The notes under the pieces: generated by a model
Seen by the model: the letters and a program-made list of their open reading frames with translations, nothing else
Databases searched by the model: none
Told to the model about the DNA's origin: nothing
Assembly (NCBI GenBank): GCA_028284905.1
Contig: JANQQU010000083.1
Location: 17,181 to 81,180 of the forward strand
Origin: Calditrichia bacterium
GTDB taxonomy: Bacteria > Calditrichota > Calditrichia > RBG-13-44-9 > J075
Reading direction: 5' to 3'
DNA length: 64,000 bases
In this document: positions 8,668 to 17,233 of the stretch, piece after piece
Layout of the letters: every line of letters starts with the position of its first letter
Position numbering within the stretch: position 1 is the stretch's first letter
Program-made: the position numbers and the translations under genes

Positions 8668-9738
8668 CTAAACGTTAAAACGAATCGACATAATATCCCC
8701 ATCCTTGACGACATAGCTTTTGCCTTCCAGACGAAATACGCCATTGTCTTTACACTTTGCTAATGATTTGTGCGTCATAAAATCACTATAGGAAACCACC
8801 TCTGCACGAATGAAGCCGCGTTCCATATCGCTGTGGATAACCCCAGCGGCTTTTGGTGCTTCGGCGCCACTACGAACTGTCCAGGCCCGGCATTCATCTT
8901 CTCCAACAGTAAAGAAAGCGATAAGACCAAGCAAGTCGTAGGAAATGCGAATCAATTTATGGAATGCTGGCTCGACAATCCCCATCTCTTCCAGAAACAT
9001 TTCCCGATCCTCTTCTGCCAGTTGCGAGATTTCTTCTTCCGCCTTCGCACAAAGCGTGAGAATCTTTACATTCTTTTTTGTCGGGAATTGTGCAGCGATT
9101 TCTTTTTCGCGGGAGATGTCCGTCTCATTAATGTTGATGGCGAAAACCACCGGTTTCAGTGAAAGGAACTGGTAACCGCGTAGCATAGTTCTTTCCTCAT
9201 CACCCAGATCCAGCTCTCGCAACGGCAACTCTTCCTCCAGGGTTGCCTGGCAGCGTTCCAGCAGGGCGAGCTCTTTGGCGTGGTGGTCTTCCTTGATTTT
9301 TTTCATCTGCTTTTTCAGGCGCTCGATCCGGTTTTCAACAATGGCTAAATCCGAGAGAAGAAATTCAGCTTCAACGATTTGGATATCGCGGGTAGGATCC
9401 ACGCTTTCCATCGGATGGGGGTAGAATTCATTTTCAAAAGCACGGATGATCACGCAAAGTGCGTCGGTGTTTTTTAATACCTGCAGGAACTGGGGATCAA
9501 AACCTTTGGATTGATCACCCTCCATGCCACCAACTTCAATATATTCGATTGTCGCCGGCACTTTCTTCTTCGGATTAAAAATGTCCGTCAATTCATCCAA
9601 ACGGGGGTCGGGCACTTTGACAATACCGCGATGCACTTCTACTTTTCCGCCACCAAAGGCGCCGGCACTCTGACCGGTTAAGGTAGAGAATAAGGTCGTT
9701 TTTCCTGATACCGGTAATCCTACGATACCGACTTCCAT
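8668..9738 (-). CDS. ychF: YchF/Ola1-type Obg-family GTPase/ATPase
   Basis: A 356-residue P-loop NTPase of the Obg superfamily that binds ribosomes; YchF members prefer ATP. P-loop GLPVSGKTTLF (7-17), switch region GGKVEVHRGIVKVPD, G3-like VGGMEGDQSKG, the NxNE base-recognition region AININETDIS and a C-terminal TGS/DUF933 domain (SFFTVGEDECRAWTVR, GDIMSIRFNV end). The P-loop reads VSGKTT where canonical YchF has NVGKST, so this may be a divergent YchF paralogue. AGGAGA precedes the ATG. Confidence 0.88.
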   Translation of the reverse strand: MEVGIVGLPVSGKTTLFSTLTGQSAGAFGGGKVEVHRGIVKVPDPRLDELTDIFNPKKKVPATIEYIEVGGMEGDQSKGFDPQFLQVLKNTDALCVIIRAFENEFYPHPMESVDPTRDIQIVEAEFLLSDLAIVENRIERLKKQMKKIKEDHHAKELALLERCQATLEEELPLRELDLGDEERTMLRGYQFLSLKPVVFAININETDISREKEIAAQFPTKKNVKILTLCAKAEEEISQLAEEDREMFLEEMGIVEPAFHKLIRISYDLLGLIAFFTVGEDECRAWTVRSGAEAPKAAGVIHSDMERGFIRAEVVSYSDFMTHKSLAKCKDNGVFRLEGKSYVVKDGDIMSIRFNV

Positions 9739-9928
9739 GGCATTTCTCCTAAAATTTAAAATCTGTTTACACTTTCCGCCAGTGCAAAAATCACCGGATA
9801 ATTCTCAGCCGCCCAATATAGAAATCTTAGGGGCAAATTCCAAACCTATTTCCTTGTCTAATTCCCGGCAGACGGCTATATTCGCAACCTGACAATCAAG
9901 CGAATATTAAGAGAAACAGGCATATCCC

Positions 9929-10546
9929 GTGGAAATTCCGGAAAGACTATTATTTGAGCATCATATCTGGCAAAGCGGTGTGAAAGTGCTGGCCGGTGTG
10001 GACGAAGTGGGACGCGGGCCATTGGCCGGTCCTGTCGTCGCTGCCGCTGTTGTATTTACCCCTTACGAATATGTGGAGGGTGTTCGGGATTCGAAAAAAC
10101 TGTCGGAAAAAAAACGGGATGCGCTCTCCGCAGAAATTATCGAGAAGGCCCATGCTTATGCTTTTGGTATTGTCGATCATACGGAGATAGACCGGATAAA
10201 TATCCGCCAGGCAACATTCAAAGCGATGCGCATTGCAATTGGCTCTTTAGGGGTAAATCCCGAATACCTGCTAATAGACGGGGAAGGATTGCCGGATAAA
10301 ATCTATCCACAGGAAGCCCTGGTAAAAGGCGATGACCGCAGTTTCTCTATCGGCGCGGCTTCAATACTTGCCAAAGTGAAAAGGGATCAGATGATGAAGG
10401 AATATCATGAAGAATTCCCGCTGTATGGCTTTGATCGCCATAAAGGATACGGCACTGCCGAGCATCGCAAAATGATTCAAACGCATGGTCCCTGCACGAT
10501 ACACAGAAGATCTTTTTTGACGAAAATTTTAGGGGGTAAGGGGTGA
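9929..10546 (+). CDS. rnhB: Ribonuclease HII
   Basis: Removes RNA from RNA-DNA hybrids, including single misincorporated ribonucleotides. The 205-residue protein starts at a GTG (9929). The motif GVDEVGRGPLAGPVVAAAV holds the first catalytic Asp and Glu. LLIDGEGLP and the downstream HKGYGTAEH segment are also typical of the family. It is complete and of normal length, and stops 12 bases before the convergent YkgJ-type gene with no visible terminator between them. Confidence 0.95.
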   Translation: MEIPERLLFEHHIWQSGVKVLAGVDEVGRGPLAGPVVAAAVVFTPYEYVEGVRDSKKLSEKKRDALSAEIIEKAHAYAFGIVDHTEIDRINIRQATFKAMRIAIGSLGVNPEYLLIDGEGLPDKIYPQEALVKGDDRSFSIGAASILAKVKRDQMMKEYHEEFPLYGFDRHKGYGTAEHRKMIQTHGPCTIHRRSFLTKILGGKG

Positions 10547-10557
10547 TCCGTGTGGGG

Positions 10558-10974
10558 CTACTCTTTCATCGACTTCAGAATTTCATCGATCTCTTCGGCA
10601 GTATACAGCCGCCCTTCTCCAATACCCGGACAGTCTTCCGCGGTTAGTTTCCAGCGATATGCCGATTTTACATTTTCCGGCCAAAATGGAAAGGTGCGGC
10701 ATTGCGTCGGGCGCACCGGATACACTGTACACTGATCATCCTTGAGAAGGATGCAGCCTCCATCGGAAAATGATTTCAGGCGAAAACCCTCATCTTCATC
10801 GACCAGCTCAATGTATTTCTCCAGAAATTCATCTTCATCCATCCCGAGGTAATCGGCAATGTTGCTCGCCTCCTGTTCGGTTAGCTGAACATAGCCGCCC
10901 GGGTGAGAACAGCATTTTCCGCAAAATGTGCATCCAAAGTGCAGACCGTCTTTATAAAACTTACCTTTTTTCAT
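10558..10974 (-). CDS. YkgJ-family cysteine-cluster protein
   Basis: A 138-residue protein of the CxxCxxCC family (PF03692), proposed to bind a metal or Fe-S cluster; biological role unknown. Visible cysteines are FGCTFCGKCCSHPGG near the N-terminus, then GGCILLKDDQCTVYPVRPTQCRTFPFWP, and a last one in ECDCPG-like AEDCPGIG. The order and spacing match the family. It begins six bases after the stop of the thioredoxin-like T9SS protein upstream, so the two are probably co-transcribed. Confidence 0.9.
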   Translation of the reverse strand: MKKGKFYKDGLHFGCTFCGKCCSHPGGYVQLTEQEASNIADYLGMDEDEFLEKYIELVDEDEGFRLKSFSDGGCILLKDDQCTVYPVRPTQCRTFPFWPENVKSAYRWKLTAEDCPGIGEGRLYTAEEIDEILKSMKE

Positions 10975-10980
10975 GCTTAC

Positions 10981-11772
10981 TTATTTTTGAAGTATAAATC
11001 TCCCGAAGCGCGTCGCCCGGCCATCTGTAATTTTAAAGATATAGATGCCGCTGGCATGATCCAACATATTTACGGGGAAATTATGCAGGCCACTATTGTA
11101 ATTTTCATTTAGATTGATAATCGATTGACCGGTAATATCGTAGACAGAAAGCGTCACGTTTGCCGGAGCGTTCAGGCGAAATTGAATATTGACAGCACCG
11201 TTAAACGGATTAGGGTAGGGGCCGATTAGCTGAAAAGAAGCGAGATTCTCCAGTGGGGCATTATCATCTTGAATGCCGGTAGGAATTGCCCGTAAACTAT
11301 CGATGACCTCCCGAAAAACCGCTATATCGAAGCCACCGGCAAGATATTCGACAATGCCATCCCGACCAAGAATAAGGTTCACCGGGTAATTGCTGAATCC
11401 ATAATCGGCGAAAAGGCTGCCATCCCTGTCGCGTAAAATCGGATAAGTAATGCCGGTATTGTTAACAAAATTGTCGATCTGCCAGATGGAGTCCTGCACA
11501 CTAATTGAGAGCACATTGACATCATCCTGCGGATAGTGTTGCCAGATCGAATCTTCCAGCAAAGGCGCTTCCTGAATACATGGGACACACCACGAGGCAA
11601 AAAAAGTGAGTAAAACAATTTTATCGGAAAAATCATCCAGGGTAAAAAGCGTACCGGTTGTATCCGGAATAGTGAAGTTCTGTGCGGGCTGGCCAACAGC
11701 TGCCTGACTATGCAGGGATTGGCCAGCAATGATGAAAAATAACAGAATTGAAAGCAGTGACGGTAATTTCAT
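10981..11772 (-). CDS. Secreted TlpA-like thioredoxin with type IX sorting domain
   Basis: A 263-residue exported protein. Signal peptide MKLPSLLSILLFFIIAGQSL, then a TlpA/ResA-type thioredoxin domain with active site FFASWCVPCIQEAP (CVPC) and the cis-Pro loop region NYPVNLILGRDG. The C-terminal 80 residues are a type A T9SS sorting domain: GPYPNPFNGAVNIQF, ASGIYIFKI and a final FGRFILQK. It should therefore be exported by T9SS and may act on surface or secreted disulfides. Probably the first gene of a two-gene operon with the YkgJ-type gene. Confidence 0.9.
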   Translation of the reverse strand: MKLPSLLSILLFFIIAGQSLHSQAAVGQPAQNFTIPDTTGTLFTLDDFSDKIVLLTFFASWCVPCIQEAPLLEDSIWQHYPQDDVNVLSISVQDSIWQIDNFVNNTGITYPILRDRDGSLFADYGFSNYPVNLILGRDGIVEYLAGGFDIAVFREVIDSLRAIPTGIQDDNAPLENLASFQLIGPYPNPFNGAVNIQFRLNAPANVTLSVYDITGQSIINLNENYNSGLHNFPVNMLDHASGIYIFKITDGRATRFGRFILQK

Positions 11773-11963
11773 AAACTCTCCGCAGGGTAAATTTTTAAGA
11801 AAAATTAATTATGTCGGAGAGCTTTTGCCAAAGAGATAAATTACAATTTTCAACTTTTTGTGTTGTTTCTTTTCTGCTAAGGCAATATAATTAACTACTT
11901 AAGGTATGCCGTTATCATTGCTAGAAAGAATTATCCTGCAAGCAAATAGCGGCTTTTGCAGTT

Positions 11964-12371
11964 TTACAGCGATTGTTCCGGGAGCGTATCCAGATACGTT
12001 TTGAATTCGTTCAACTCTTCCCGAAGTGCTTCGACGATAAACCCGATGATCGCAGCATCGTCTATGTAGCCAAAAACTGCAAAGAAGTCCGGGATAATAT
12101 CAAAGGGGTTGAGGAAGTAGATAATACCGGCCAGGGCCATAACAATGGCTCTCCAGGGGATTTTTCGATATGTGCCGGATTTATACGCCCTAACCATTGT
12201 TAACAGTAATTCCAGCTCGGCGAGAAATTTCTGTAACCGTTCCCGATGCGTACGTGCCTTTTTTTGTGCATCTTCGAGAATCTCGGATACTTTTGAATCC
12301 TCTTCGAATACCGCTTTGGCTTTCTCCTGCGCGGATTCGAAACCGGGAGGTGGCTGATTATTTTTTTCCAT
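11964..12371 (-). CDS. YkvA-like DUF1232 membrane protein
   Basis: A 135-residue protein with the DUF1232/YkvA motif: YRKIPWRAIVMALAGIIYFL followed by NPFDIIPDFFAVFGYIDDAA, which forms a membrane-associated helical hairpin. The first 55 residues are charged and probably helical (QEKAKAVFEEDSKVSEILED). Family function is unknown. The ribosome site is weak (AAGGA at a long distance). Confidence 0.87.
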   Translation of the reverse strand: MEKNNQPPPGFESAQEKAKAVFEEDSKVSEILEDAQKKARTHRERLQKFLAELELLLTMVRAYKSGTYRKIPWRAIVMALAGIIYFLNPFDIIPDFFAVFGYIDDAAIIGFIVEALREELNEFKTYLDTLPEQSL

Positions 12372-12511
12372 TTAGAGACAGTCCTTGTTTTTTTAAAAAG
12401 ATGTTTCTAATACCAATAGATCTAACATAATTGAATTTTTGCGGAAAGGAAATGGTAGTTTTTAAATTTTAACTCATTTCCTGTTTAAATTTTACCTGGA
12501 CACTGCTTGAT

Positions 12512-13195
12512 ATGGTTACGGTTCTTCGCGTTCTGGTTATGATTCTTTGTGCGATTGTTTCGTTTGGATATTTACGGGCAATCGTTTACTACTCCGGCGT
12601 ATTCATGAAAACGCCGCAAATCCTTAGCTGGTTCGGATTTGGTGCATTGATATACCTGGTGTTTTGGCTTTTCTTCTTCTCGAAACGAGATAAATTCTGG
12701 AGCGTTTTTGAGCATGAATTGACCCACGTTTTGTTTGCAATTCTCTTTTTTCGGCAGGTGCATACTTTTAAAGTAGAACGGGGTAAAGGCGGGGAAGTTA
12801 AGATCACCGGCAGCAATTTTATCGTTGGATTATCGCCTTATTTTTTCCCCTTGATGGCCCTGCCGGTCGTTTTACTAAAACCATCTATCGCAATTCAGCA
12901 CCAATGGATCTTAAATGGCGTATTGGGATTTACAGTGATGTTTCATGTCATCAGCTTGATGCAGGAGCTTAACCCGAAACAACCGGATATCAGCAACTAC
13001 GGCTTACTGTTTTCCCTGTTTGTCATTATTGCTTTTAATATCTTCTTTCTGGGGATCTGCTATTCCTCCATGCGGGGCCTTTGGGGAGATATGAGTGGAT
13101 TTCTCCAGATGGGCTATATGGAAAGTCAGCGCCTGGTAGAAAATGCCTGGCGGGTTTTTTATCATCAGTCAGTCGGCAGGTATTTCGGCGGCTAA
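12512..13195 (+). CDS. Integral membrane protein with HExxH motif (M50-like peptidase candidate)
   Basis: A 227-residue, multi-helix inner-membrane protein. Residues 68-72 read HELTH at the start of the third hydrophobic segment, as in site-2 protease (M50) family zinc metalloproteases where HExxH lies in a membrane helix. About six hydrophobic segments are seen. A second M50 signature (NxxPxxxxDGG) is not visible; NPKQPDISNYG near residue 155 is the nearest candidate. It could instead be a non-proteolytic relative. The start lacks a clear ribosome site. Confidence 0.6.
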   Translation: MVTVLRVLVMILCAIVSFGYLRAIVYYSGVFMKTPQILSWFGFGALIYLVFWLFFFSKRDKFWSVFEHELTHVLFAILFFRQVHTFKVERGKGGEVKITGSNFIVGLSPYFFPLMALPVVLLKPSIAIQHQWILNGVLGFTVMFHVISLMQELNPKQPDISNYGLLFSLFVIIAFNIFFLGICYSSMRGLWGDMSGFLQMGYMESQRLVENAWRVFYHQSVGRYFGG

Positions 13196-13214
13196 AATTT
13201 ACCTCATACCAATT

Positions 13215-13706
13215 TTATTCCACAGACGATTTTTCCCGTGCATAAGAAATAAGCGTGGGCAACATTCGTTCTATCTCAGCACCGATGATGTCATATGTCT
13301 TTTCGTATTCACCAATACGCTTACCATAAGGATCGCTGATACTTGCGGAAGAAATCGGGGGCGTTGCGGCGAATTCTTTCAACGTAAATATCTTATCTGC
13401 AAAATGCGGAAACACAAGCCGGATATCCAACTTGTGCTGTTCTGCCATACAGAGGACCAGATCCGCCCCATTCATTAAGTGACTGGAAATTGGTTGGGAG
13501 CGATGCGCGGATATATTCAGCCCATGGTCCGCACAGACCTGTTGACTGAATTTTGCCGCCGGAATATTTTTTTCTGCCCAGGTGCCGCAGGATGATACCG
13601 AAATAAGCCCGGAAAGGCCCTTCTGATCAATTAAATACGCCAATCGATACTCTGCCATCGGCGTACGGCATATATTTGCTGTGCAGACAAATAATACATT
13701 ATACAT
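13215..13706 (-). CDS. Low-molecular-weight protein-tyrosine phosphatase
   Basis: A 163-residue phosphatase of the LMW-PTP (Wzb/Etp) family. The N-terminal active-site loop is FVCTANICRTPMAE, giving C8-X5-R14-T15; the general-acid DP pair is in SISDPYGKRIGEYEKT near residue 125. All key residues are intact, in contrast to the related fold at 15562-15987. Such enzymes often regulate polysaccharide export kinases; a GT9 sugar transferase lies next upstream, but a functional link is only suggestive. Confidence 0.92.
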   Translation of the reverse strand: MYNVLFVCTANICRTPMAEYRLAYLIDQKGLSGLISVSSCGTWAEKNIPAAKFSQQVCADHGLNISAHRSQPISSHLMNGADLVLCMAEQHKLDIRLVFPHFADKIFTLKEFAATPPISSASISDPYGKRIGEYEKTYDIIGAEIERMLPTLISYAREKSSVE

Positions 13707-13852
13707 AATCTTACCGTAGAAGATATATGAGCGTAATGTTCAGAAAGAATTCACGTTGTTATTCTTACTATAGTATAAGGACTCTGAGGAAAAAAAACAA
13801 TCGGTGAACGTTTTTGCAGAGATACAGTGTTGATGGGCGACTTGCTGACAGG

Positions 13853-14902
13853 CTAGTGTTTCGCAGATAACTGAGCTTCCAATTCCTTTTCAATCCGTTC
13901 CGGAGTAATCTTTACCATACAGTCGAAGGTTTTGATAGGGCAGCTATTTCCACCATGGATGCCACAGGGGCGGCAGGAGAGGCCATCTATTTCGACTACG
14001 CGATCATTCTCTCCATAGGGATAAAAGCCGAAAGCCGGGATCGTCGCACCAAATATTGCGATGACCGGGGTACGTACTGAAACCGCGAGGTGTAATGGCG
14101 AACTGTCGTTTGTTACCAGGGCACGGCATTGTTTAATCAGTAAAGCAGATTGGCGCAGGGTGAATTGACCGGCGGCATCATGAACATGTGAATTATCCGC
14201 GGCGATCTTTGCAGTTGTCTCCCGGTCCTGCGCACTGCCGATGAGAATAATGTGAAAACCCTTTTTGGTCAGGCGTTCGGCTAATCCGGCAAAATGTTCC
14301 GGCAGCCAACGCTTGGTTGCCCACACTGAACCGGGCGCAAAAGCAATGCATTTTTGATCTCCGCCCAGTTTCTTCTCTGCCAACCAGTGCTGAACAGCGG
14401 TTTCATCTTCCCGGGAGAAATGCATCTCTGGAAATACCTTTTTTTCTGCATCAATGCCAAGCGGTGTTAATAAGCGGAGATTGCGGTTGATTTCATGGAC
14501 ATTCCTGGGATAGGGGAGTAGCGTATTAAAAAGAAAGCGACCGCTGCTTTTGTCGAACCCAATTCGCCGGGGAATTTTAGCTGCGTATACCAATCCGGCA
14601 CTGCGGATAGACCGATGCGGCACCAAAGCCAGGTCGTAACGGCGGCCGCGCAGGCGCTTTATCAGGCGCAAGTAAGGTGCTATCCCTTTGTCCCGTTGAC
14701 GTTTATCATAAATATACAAATTATCGATTAAGGGATTGTTTTCCAGGATGTTTTTGGATGAAGGAATCGCAATAAAATCAACTTCTGCATCCGGAAAATG
14801 CGTTTTAACCTCCTGTAGCAGCGGAAGGGTAAGAATAACATCGCCAATAAATGCGGTTTGAACGATTAATATTCGCTTTGGGGGTGATTTTTGCGCTTTC
14901 AT
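13853..14902 (-). CDS. Glycosyltransferase family 9, LPS heptosyltransferase II-like
   Basis: A 349-residue GT-B enzyme of family 9, which adds ADP-heptose to the lipopolysaccharide inner core at the cytoplasmic face of the inner membrane. Visible family stretches: N-terminal RILIVQTAFIGDVILTLPLL, IGFDKSSGRFLFN, the donor-site AFAPGSVWATKRWLPEHFA, IGSAQDRETTAKIA and VTNDSSPLHLAVSVRTPVIA with GATIPAFGFYP. Supports a Gram-negative cell with LPS. Could be heptosyltransferase I or III; the paralogue class is not certain. Confidence 0.88.
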   Translation of the reverse strand: MKAQKSPPKRILIVQTAFIGDVILTLPLLQEVKTHFPDAEVDFIAIPSSKNILENNPLIDNLYIYDKRQRDKGIAPYLRLIKRLRGRRYDLALVPHRSIRSAGLVYAAKIPRRIGFDKSSGRFLFNTLLPYPRNVHEINRNLRLLTPLGIDAEKKVFPEMHFSREDETAVQHWLAEKKLGGDQKCIAFAPGSVWATKRWLPEHFAGLAERLTKKGFHIILIGSAQDRETTAKIAADNSHVHDAAGQFTLRQSALLIKQCRALVTNDSSPLHLAVSVRTPVIAIFGATIPAFGFYPYGENDRVVEIDGLSCRPCGIHGGNSCPIKTFDCMVKITPERIEKELEAQLSAKH

Positions 14903-15318
14903 TCGGAAAACTGGATATTTTTACGCAAAAGATTAGCAGTTTTTACCGGGTTTGCAGGAACACATACCAGTAGCAAAATAGCTGAAAACGTTGATAAATC
15001 TAGCTTTTTAAACACCTTGTGACTGCAGTCAAGAGATATTGCCATAATCACTTCTTGCATAATCTTTCTAATTTATTGTGATTTCTTAACTTAAAGGCAG
15101 TAATCATTCTTTGGGTGTTTAAGTGTATGTTATTTCTGCGTTTAAGTTCTTGTTTGCCTTGCTCTTTTTTGAGCACCATTTAAGTAAATTGGAAATATTA
15201 AAAGAGGCAAATTATTAATAATTGTTAAGTTGTCCCTAAAAAATGTTAATCCAATCAATTCTCGGTAATTGAAAAGGTATTATAATCTTCCAACACATTA
15301 ATTACAGGAGGTAAGTTT
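14903..15318. other. AT-rich intergenic region upstream of the small gene at 15319
   Basis: 416 bases without a gene. A TATAAT at 15281-15286 preceded by TAT is a possible extended -10 for the small downstream gene. No -35 hexamer, repeat or RNA motif stands out. Confidence 0.35.
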
Positions 15319-15531
15319 ATGAAATCATTGTCACAGATACGACAGGCATATGAGGAAAATTATCAAAGAATGTTAGACATTATCCAGGAAATGGGCGGCG
15401 ACGAATGTATCAAACAACATCGTAAGAAGCAGTCCCAGCTATATCGCAGACTGAAAGATTTACAGCGCCACGAGCATTATCTGGATGAATTAGAGAATCG
15501 CATGATGACCCATCAAACAATGATTCACTAA
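15319..15531 (+). CDS. Small hypothetical helical protein
   Basis: A 70-residue, highly charged protein (MKSLSQIRQAYEENYQRMLD at the start, then KQHRKKQSQLYRRLKDLQR) predicted by eye to be helical or coiled coil. An excellent ribosome site, ACAGGAGGTAAGTTT, precedes the ATG, and an isolated promoter-like TATAAT lies about 35 bases upstream, so it is probably expressed. No family is recognised. It converges with the pseudo-phosphatase gene. Confidence 0.68.
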   Translation: MKSLSQIRQAYEENYQRMLDIIQEMGGDECIKQHRKKQSQLYRRLKDLQRHEHYLDELENRMMTHQTMIH

Positions 15532-15561
15532 TCCTAAGTTTTACTGTGTTTTACCGTCCAA

Positions 15562-15987
15562 TCAGGACTTGTATTTAGAAATAAACGTTTTAACCTGATC
15601 TTCGATTTTATCGCAGAGTGTATTTACGTCTTTGAGAAGTTGTCCTTCGTCATCTCCATCAAGCGCGAGCTTCGGAATGTCCCACCCTACCAATTCATGG
15701 TCATAATTAATTGCGGGTAATTCTTTTTTTAGTTCCTGGTTCATGAGGACGAAATAATCGAATTTTTGATTTTCGATCACCTCATATACTTTGGAAAAAG
15801 AATAGTTGGGATCTTGCCCACGTTGTTTTAACACGTCGGCAACAAGGTAGTTGACACGATCAGCTTTCAAACCAAAACTATGCACTTCAAAATGCTCACG
15901 GGCGAGTGAACGTAAGTAAACTTCGGCAATAATGCTGCGGCAAGTATTGTTGTCAGAAATAAAGCAGACGCTTTTTCTGTTACCCAT
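15562..15987 (-). CDS. LMW-phosphatase/arsenate-reductase-fold protein lacking the nucleophile
   Basis: A 141-residue protein from the ATG at 15987, five bases after GGAGG. It matches the LMW-PTP/ArsC fold: CFISDNNTCRSIIAEVYLR occupies the place of the P-loop CxxNxCRSxxAE, and FEVHSFGLKA, VLKQRG, FDYFVLMNQ and VGWDIPKLA follow in family order. The nucleophilic cysteine position is Ser11 (S11-X5-R17), so catalysis is probably lost, although Cys8 and Cys16 remain. It may bind an anion or act as a regulator. It is not a decayed gene: the frame and ribosome site are intact. Confidence 0.75.
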   Translation of the reverse strand: MGNRKSVCFISDNNTCRSIIAEVYLRSLAREHFEVHSFGLKADRVNYLVADVLKQRGQDPNYSFSKVYEVIENQKFDYFVLMNQELKKELPAINYDHELVGWDIPKLALDGDDEGQLLKDVNTLCDKIEDQVKTFISKYKS

Positions 15988-16206
15988 TCGGGCCTCCACG
16001 GTTCTGAATGATTCGAGTTGTAACATACCTGTTTTGCGGGTGCGCAGGAATCGGCATCCCATCCAAATTTTGACGCCGGAATCGGTTATACGATTTCGGC
16101 GTTATTTTTTCAAGCCACTTACCTGACCTGCTTCTGTATCTAATTCTTCCACCGGTAAATTTCAAGTAAAAAATATCGAAAGCTGCTTTCATTTCTCATA
16201 TCTCTG

Positions 16207-16245
16207 AAAAAAAGCAACCTGAGCGTCAAAATAACACCCAGGTTG
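16207..16245 (-). terminator. Rho-independent terminator of the hslV-hslU-argF operon
   Basis: Minus-strand stem CAACCTG / CAGGTTG (16239-16245 with 16215-16221) with a 17-base loop, followed by CTTTTTTT. It lies about 40 bases past the argF stop and is the only terminator seen after hslV. Confidence 0.82.
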
Positions 16246-16281
16246 GTAATTTTTAAAAGCAGTGCTGGATAATTTCAGGCA

Positions 16282-17205
16282 TTATCCATTGAGATGCCTG
16301 GCGAGGGTAACCATAATCGCCTTCTGAACATGCATACGGTTTTCGGCTTCATCGAATACAATTGAATGTTTGCTCTCAATTGCTTCGTCGGTAATTTCCT
16401 CACCGCGATGCGCCGGCAGGCAGTGCATAATCAGGGCATCCGAAGTGGCATGAGAAAGCAGTTCCATGTTCAACTGATAGGGCATGAAAATCTTTTTGCG
16501 GGCTTCCGCTTCTTCTTCCTGCCCCATACTCGCCCATACGTCTGTATAAAGCACGTCTGCATCGGTTACTGCTGCAACAGGATCACTAATCAGTTCAATT
16601 TTGCTCAGGCCTTTATCCCGTGCATCCTTCAATGTTTTCGGATCCGGCTGATAATTCTGTGGACTACAGATGACCAGATGAATCGGCACCTGTCCGGCAA
16701 AGTTGATCCAGGAATGGGCAATGTTGTTGCCATCCCCGATATATACGATCTTCATGCCGTCCAGGGAGCCACGATGTTCAAGAATGGTAAAGGCATCGGC
16801 CATAATTTGGCAGGGGTGGTTATAGTCAGTCAGTCCGTTTACGACCGGCACAGAAGAATACTCAGCTAGCTCGAGGATGTCTGAATGGGCAAAGAGCCGC
16901 GCCATGATAATGTCATTATAGCGGGAAATTACCCGGCCAACATCTTTCACGGCCTCACGGGTGCCGATGCCGATATCCTGCGGTGACAGGTATAAAGCCA
17001 TCCCGCCCAGTTGATAAATGCCGGTCTCGAATGAAATCCGGGTTCTGGCGCTTGGCTTAGCGAAAATCATTGCCAGGGAATAACCATCAAGAATATGATG
17101 CTTTTCACGGCGCTTCGTTTTCGCTTTCAGATCTGCGGTTAAATCAAAAATATCATTAATCTCGTCCCGGCTCCAATCGGCGATAGAAAGAAAGTCTTTC
17201 TGCAT
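16282..17205 (-). CDS. argF: Ornithine carbamoyltransferase
   Basis: Transfers the carbamoyl group to ornithine to form citrulline in arginine synthesis. The 307-residue protein has the carbamoyl-phosphate motif SARTR (S52-x-R54-T55-R56), the ornithine-binding DVWASMGQE (SMG) motif and the HCLPAHRGEEIT motif. I chose the ATG at 17205, five bases after AGGAGG; a GTG 18 bases upstream lies before that ribosome site. It starts 28 bases after hslU and shares its terminator, an unusual pairing of arginine synthesis with proteolysis genes. Confidence 0.95.
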   Translation of the reverse strand: MQKDFLSIADWSRDEINDIFDLTADLKAKTKRREKHHILDGYSLAMIFAKPSARTRISFETGIYQLGGMALYLSPQDIGIGTREAVKDVGRVISRYNDIIMARLFAHSDILELAEYSSVPVVNGLTDYNHPCQIMADAFTILEHRGSLDGMKIVYIGDGNNIAHSWINFAGQVPIHLVICSPQNYQPDPKTLKDARDKGLSKIELISDPVAAVTDADVLYTDVWASMGQEEEAEARKKIFMPYQLNMELLSHATSDALIMHCLPAHRGEEITDEAIESKHSIVFDEAENRMHVQKAIMVTLARHLNG

Positions 17206-17233
17206 AACTACCTCCTGCTTCACATGTGCTGTA

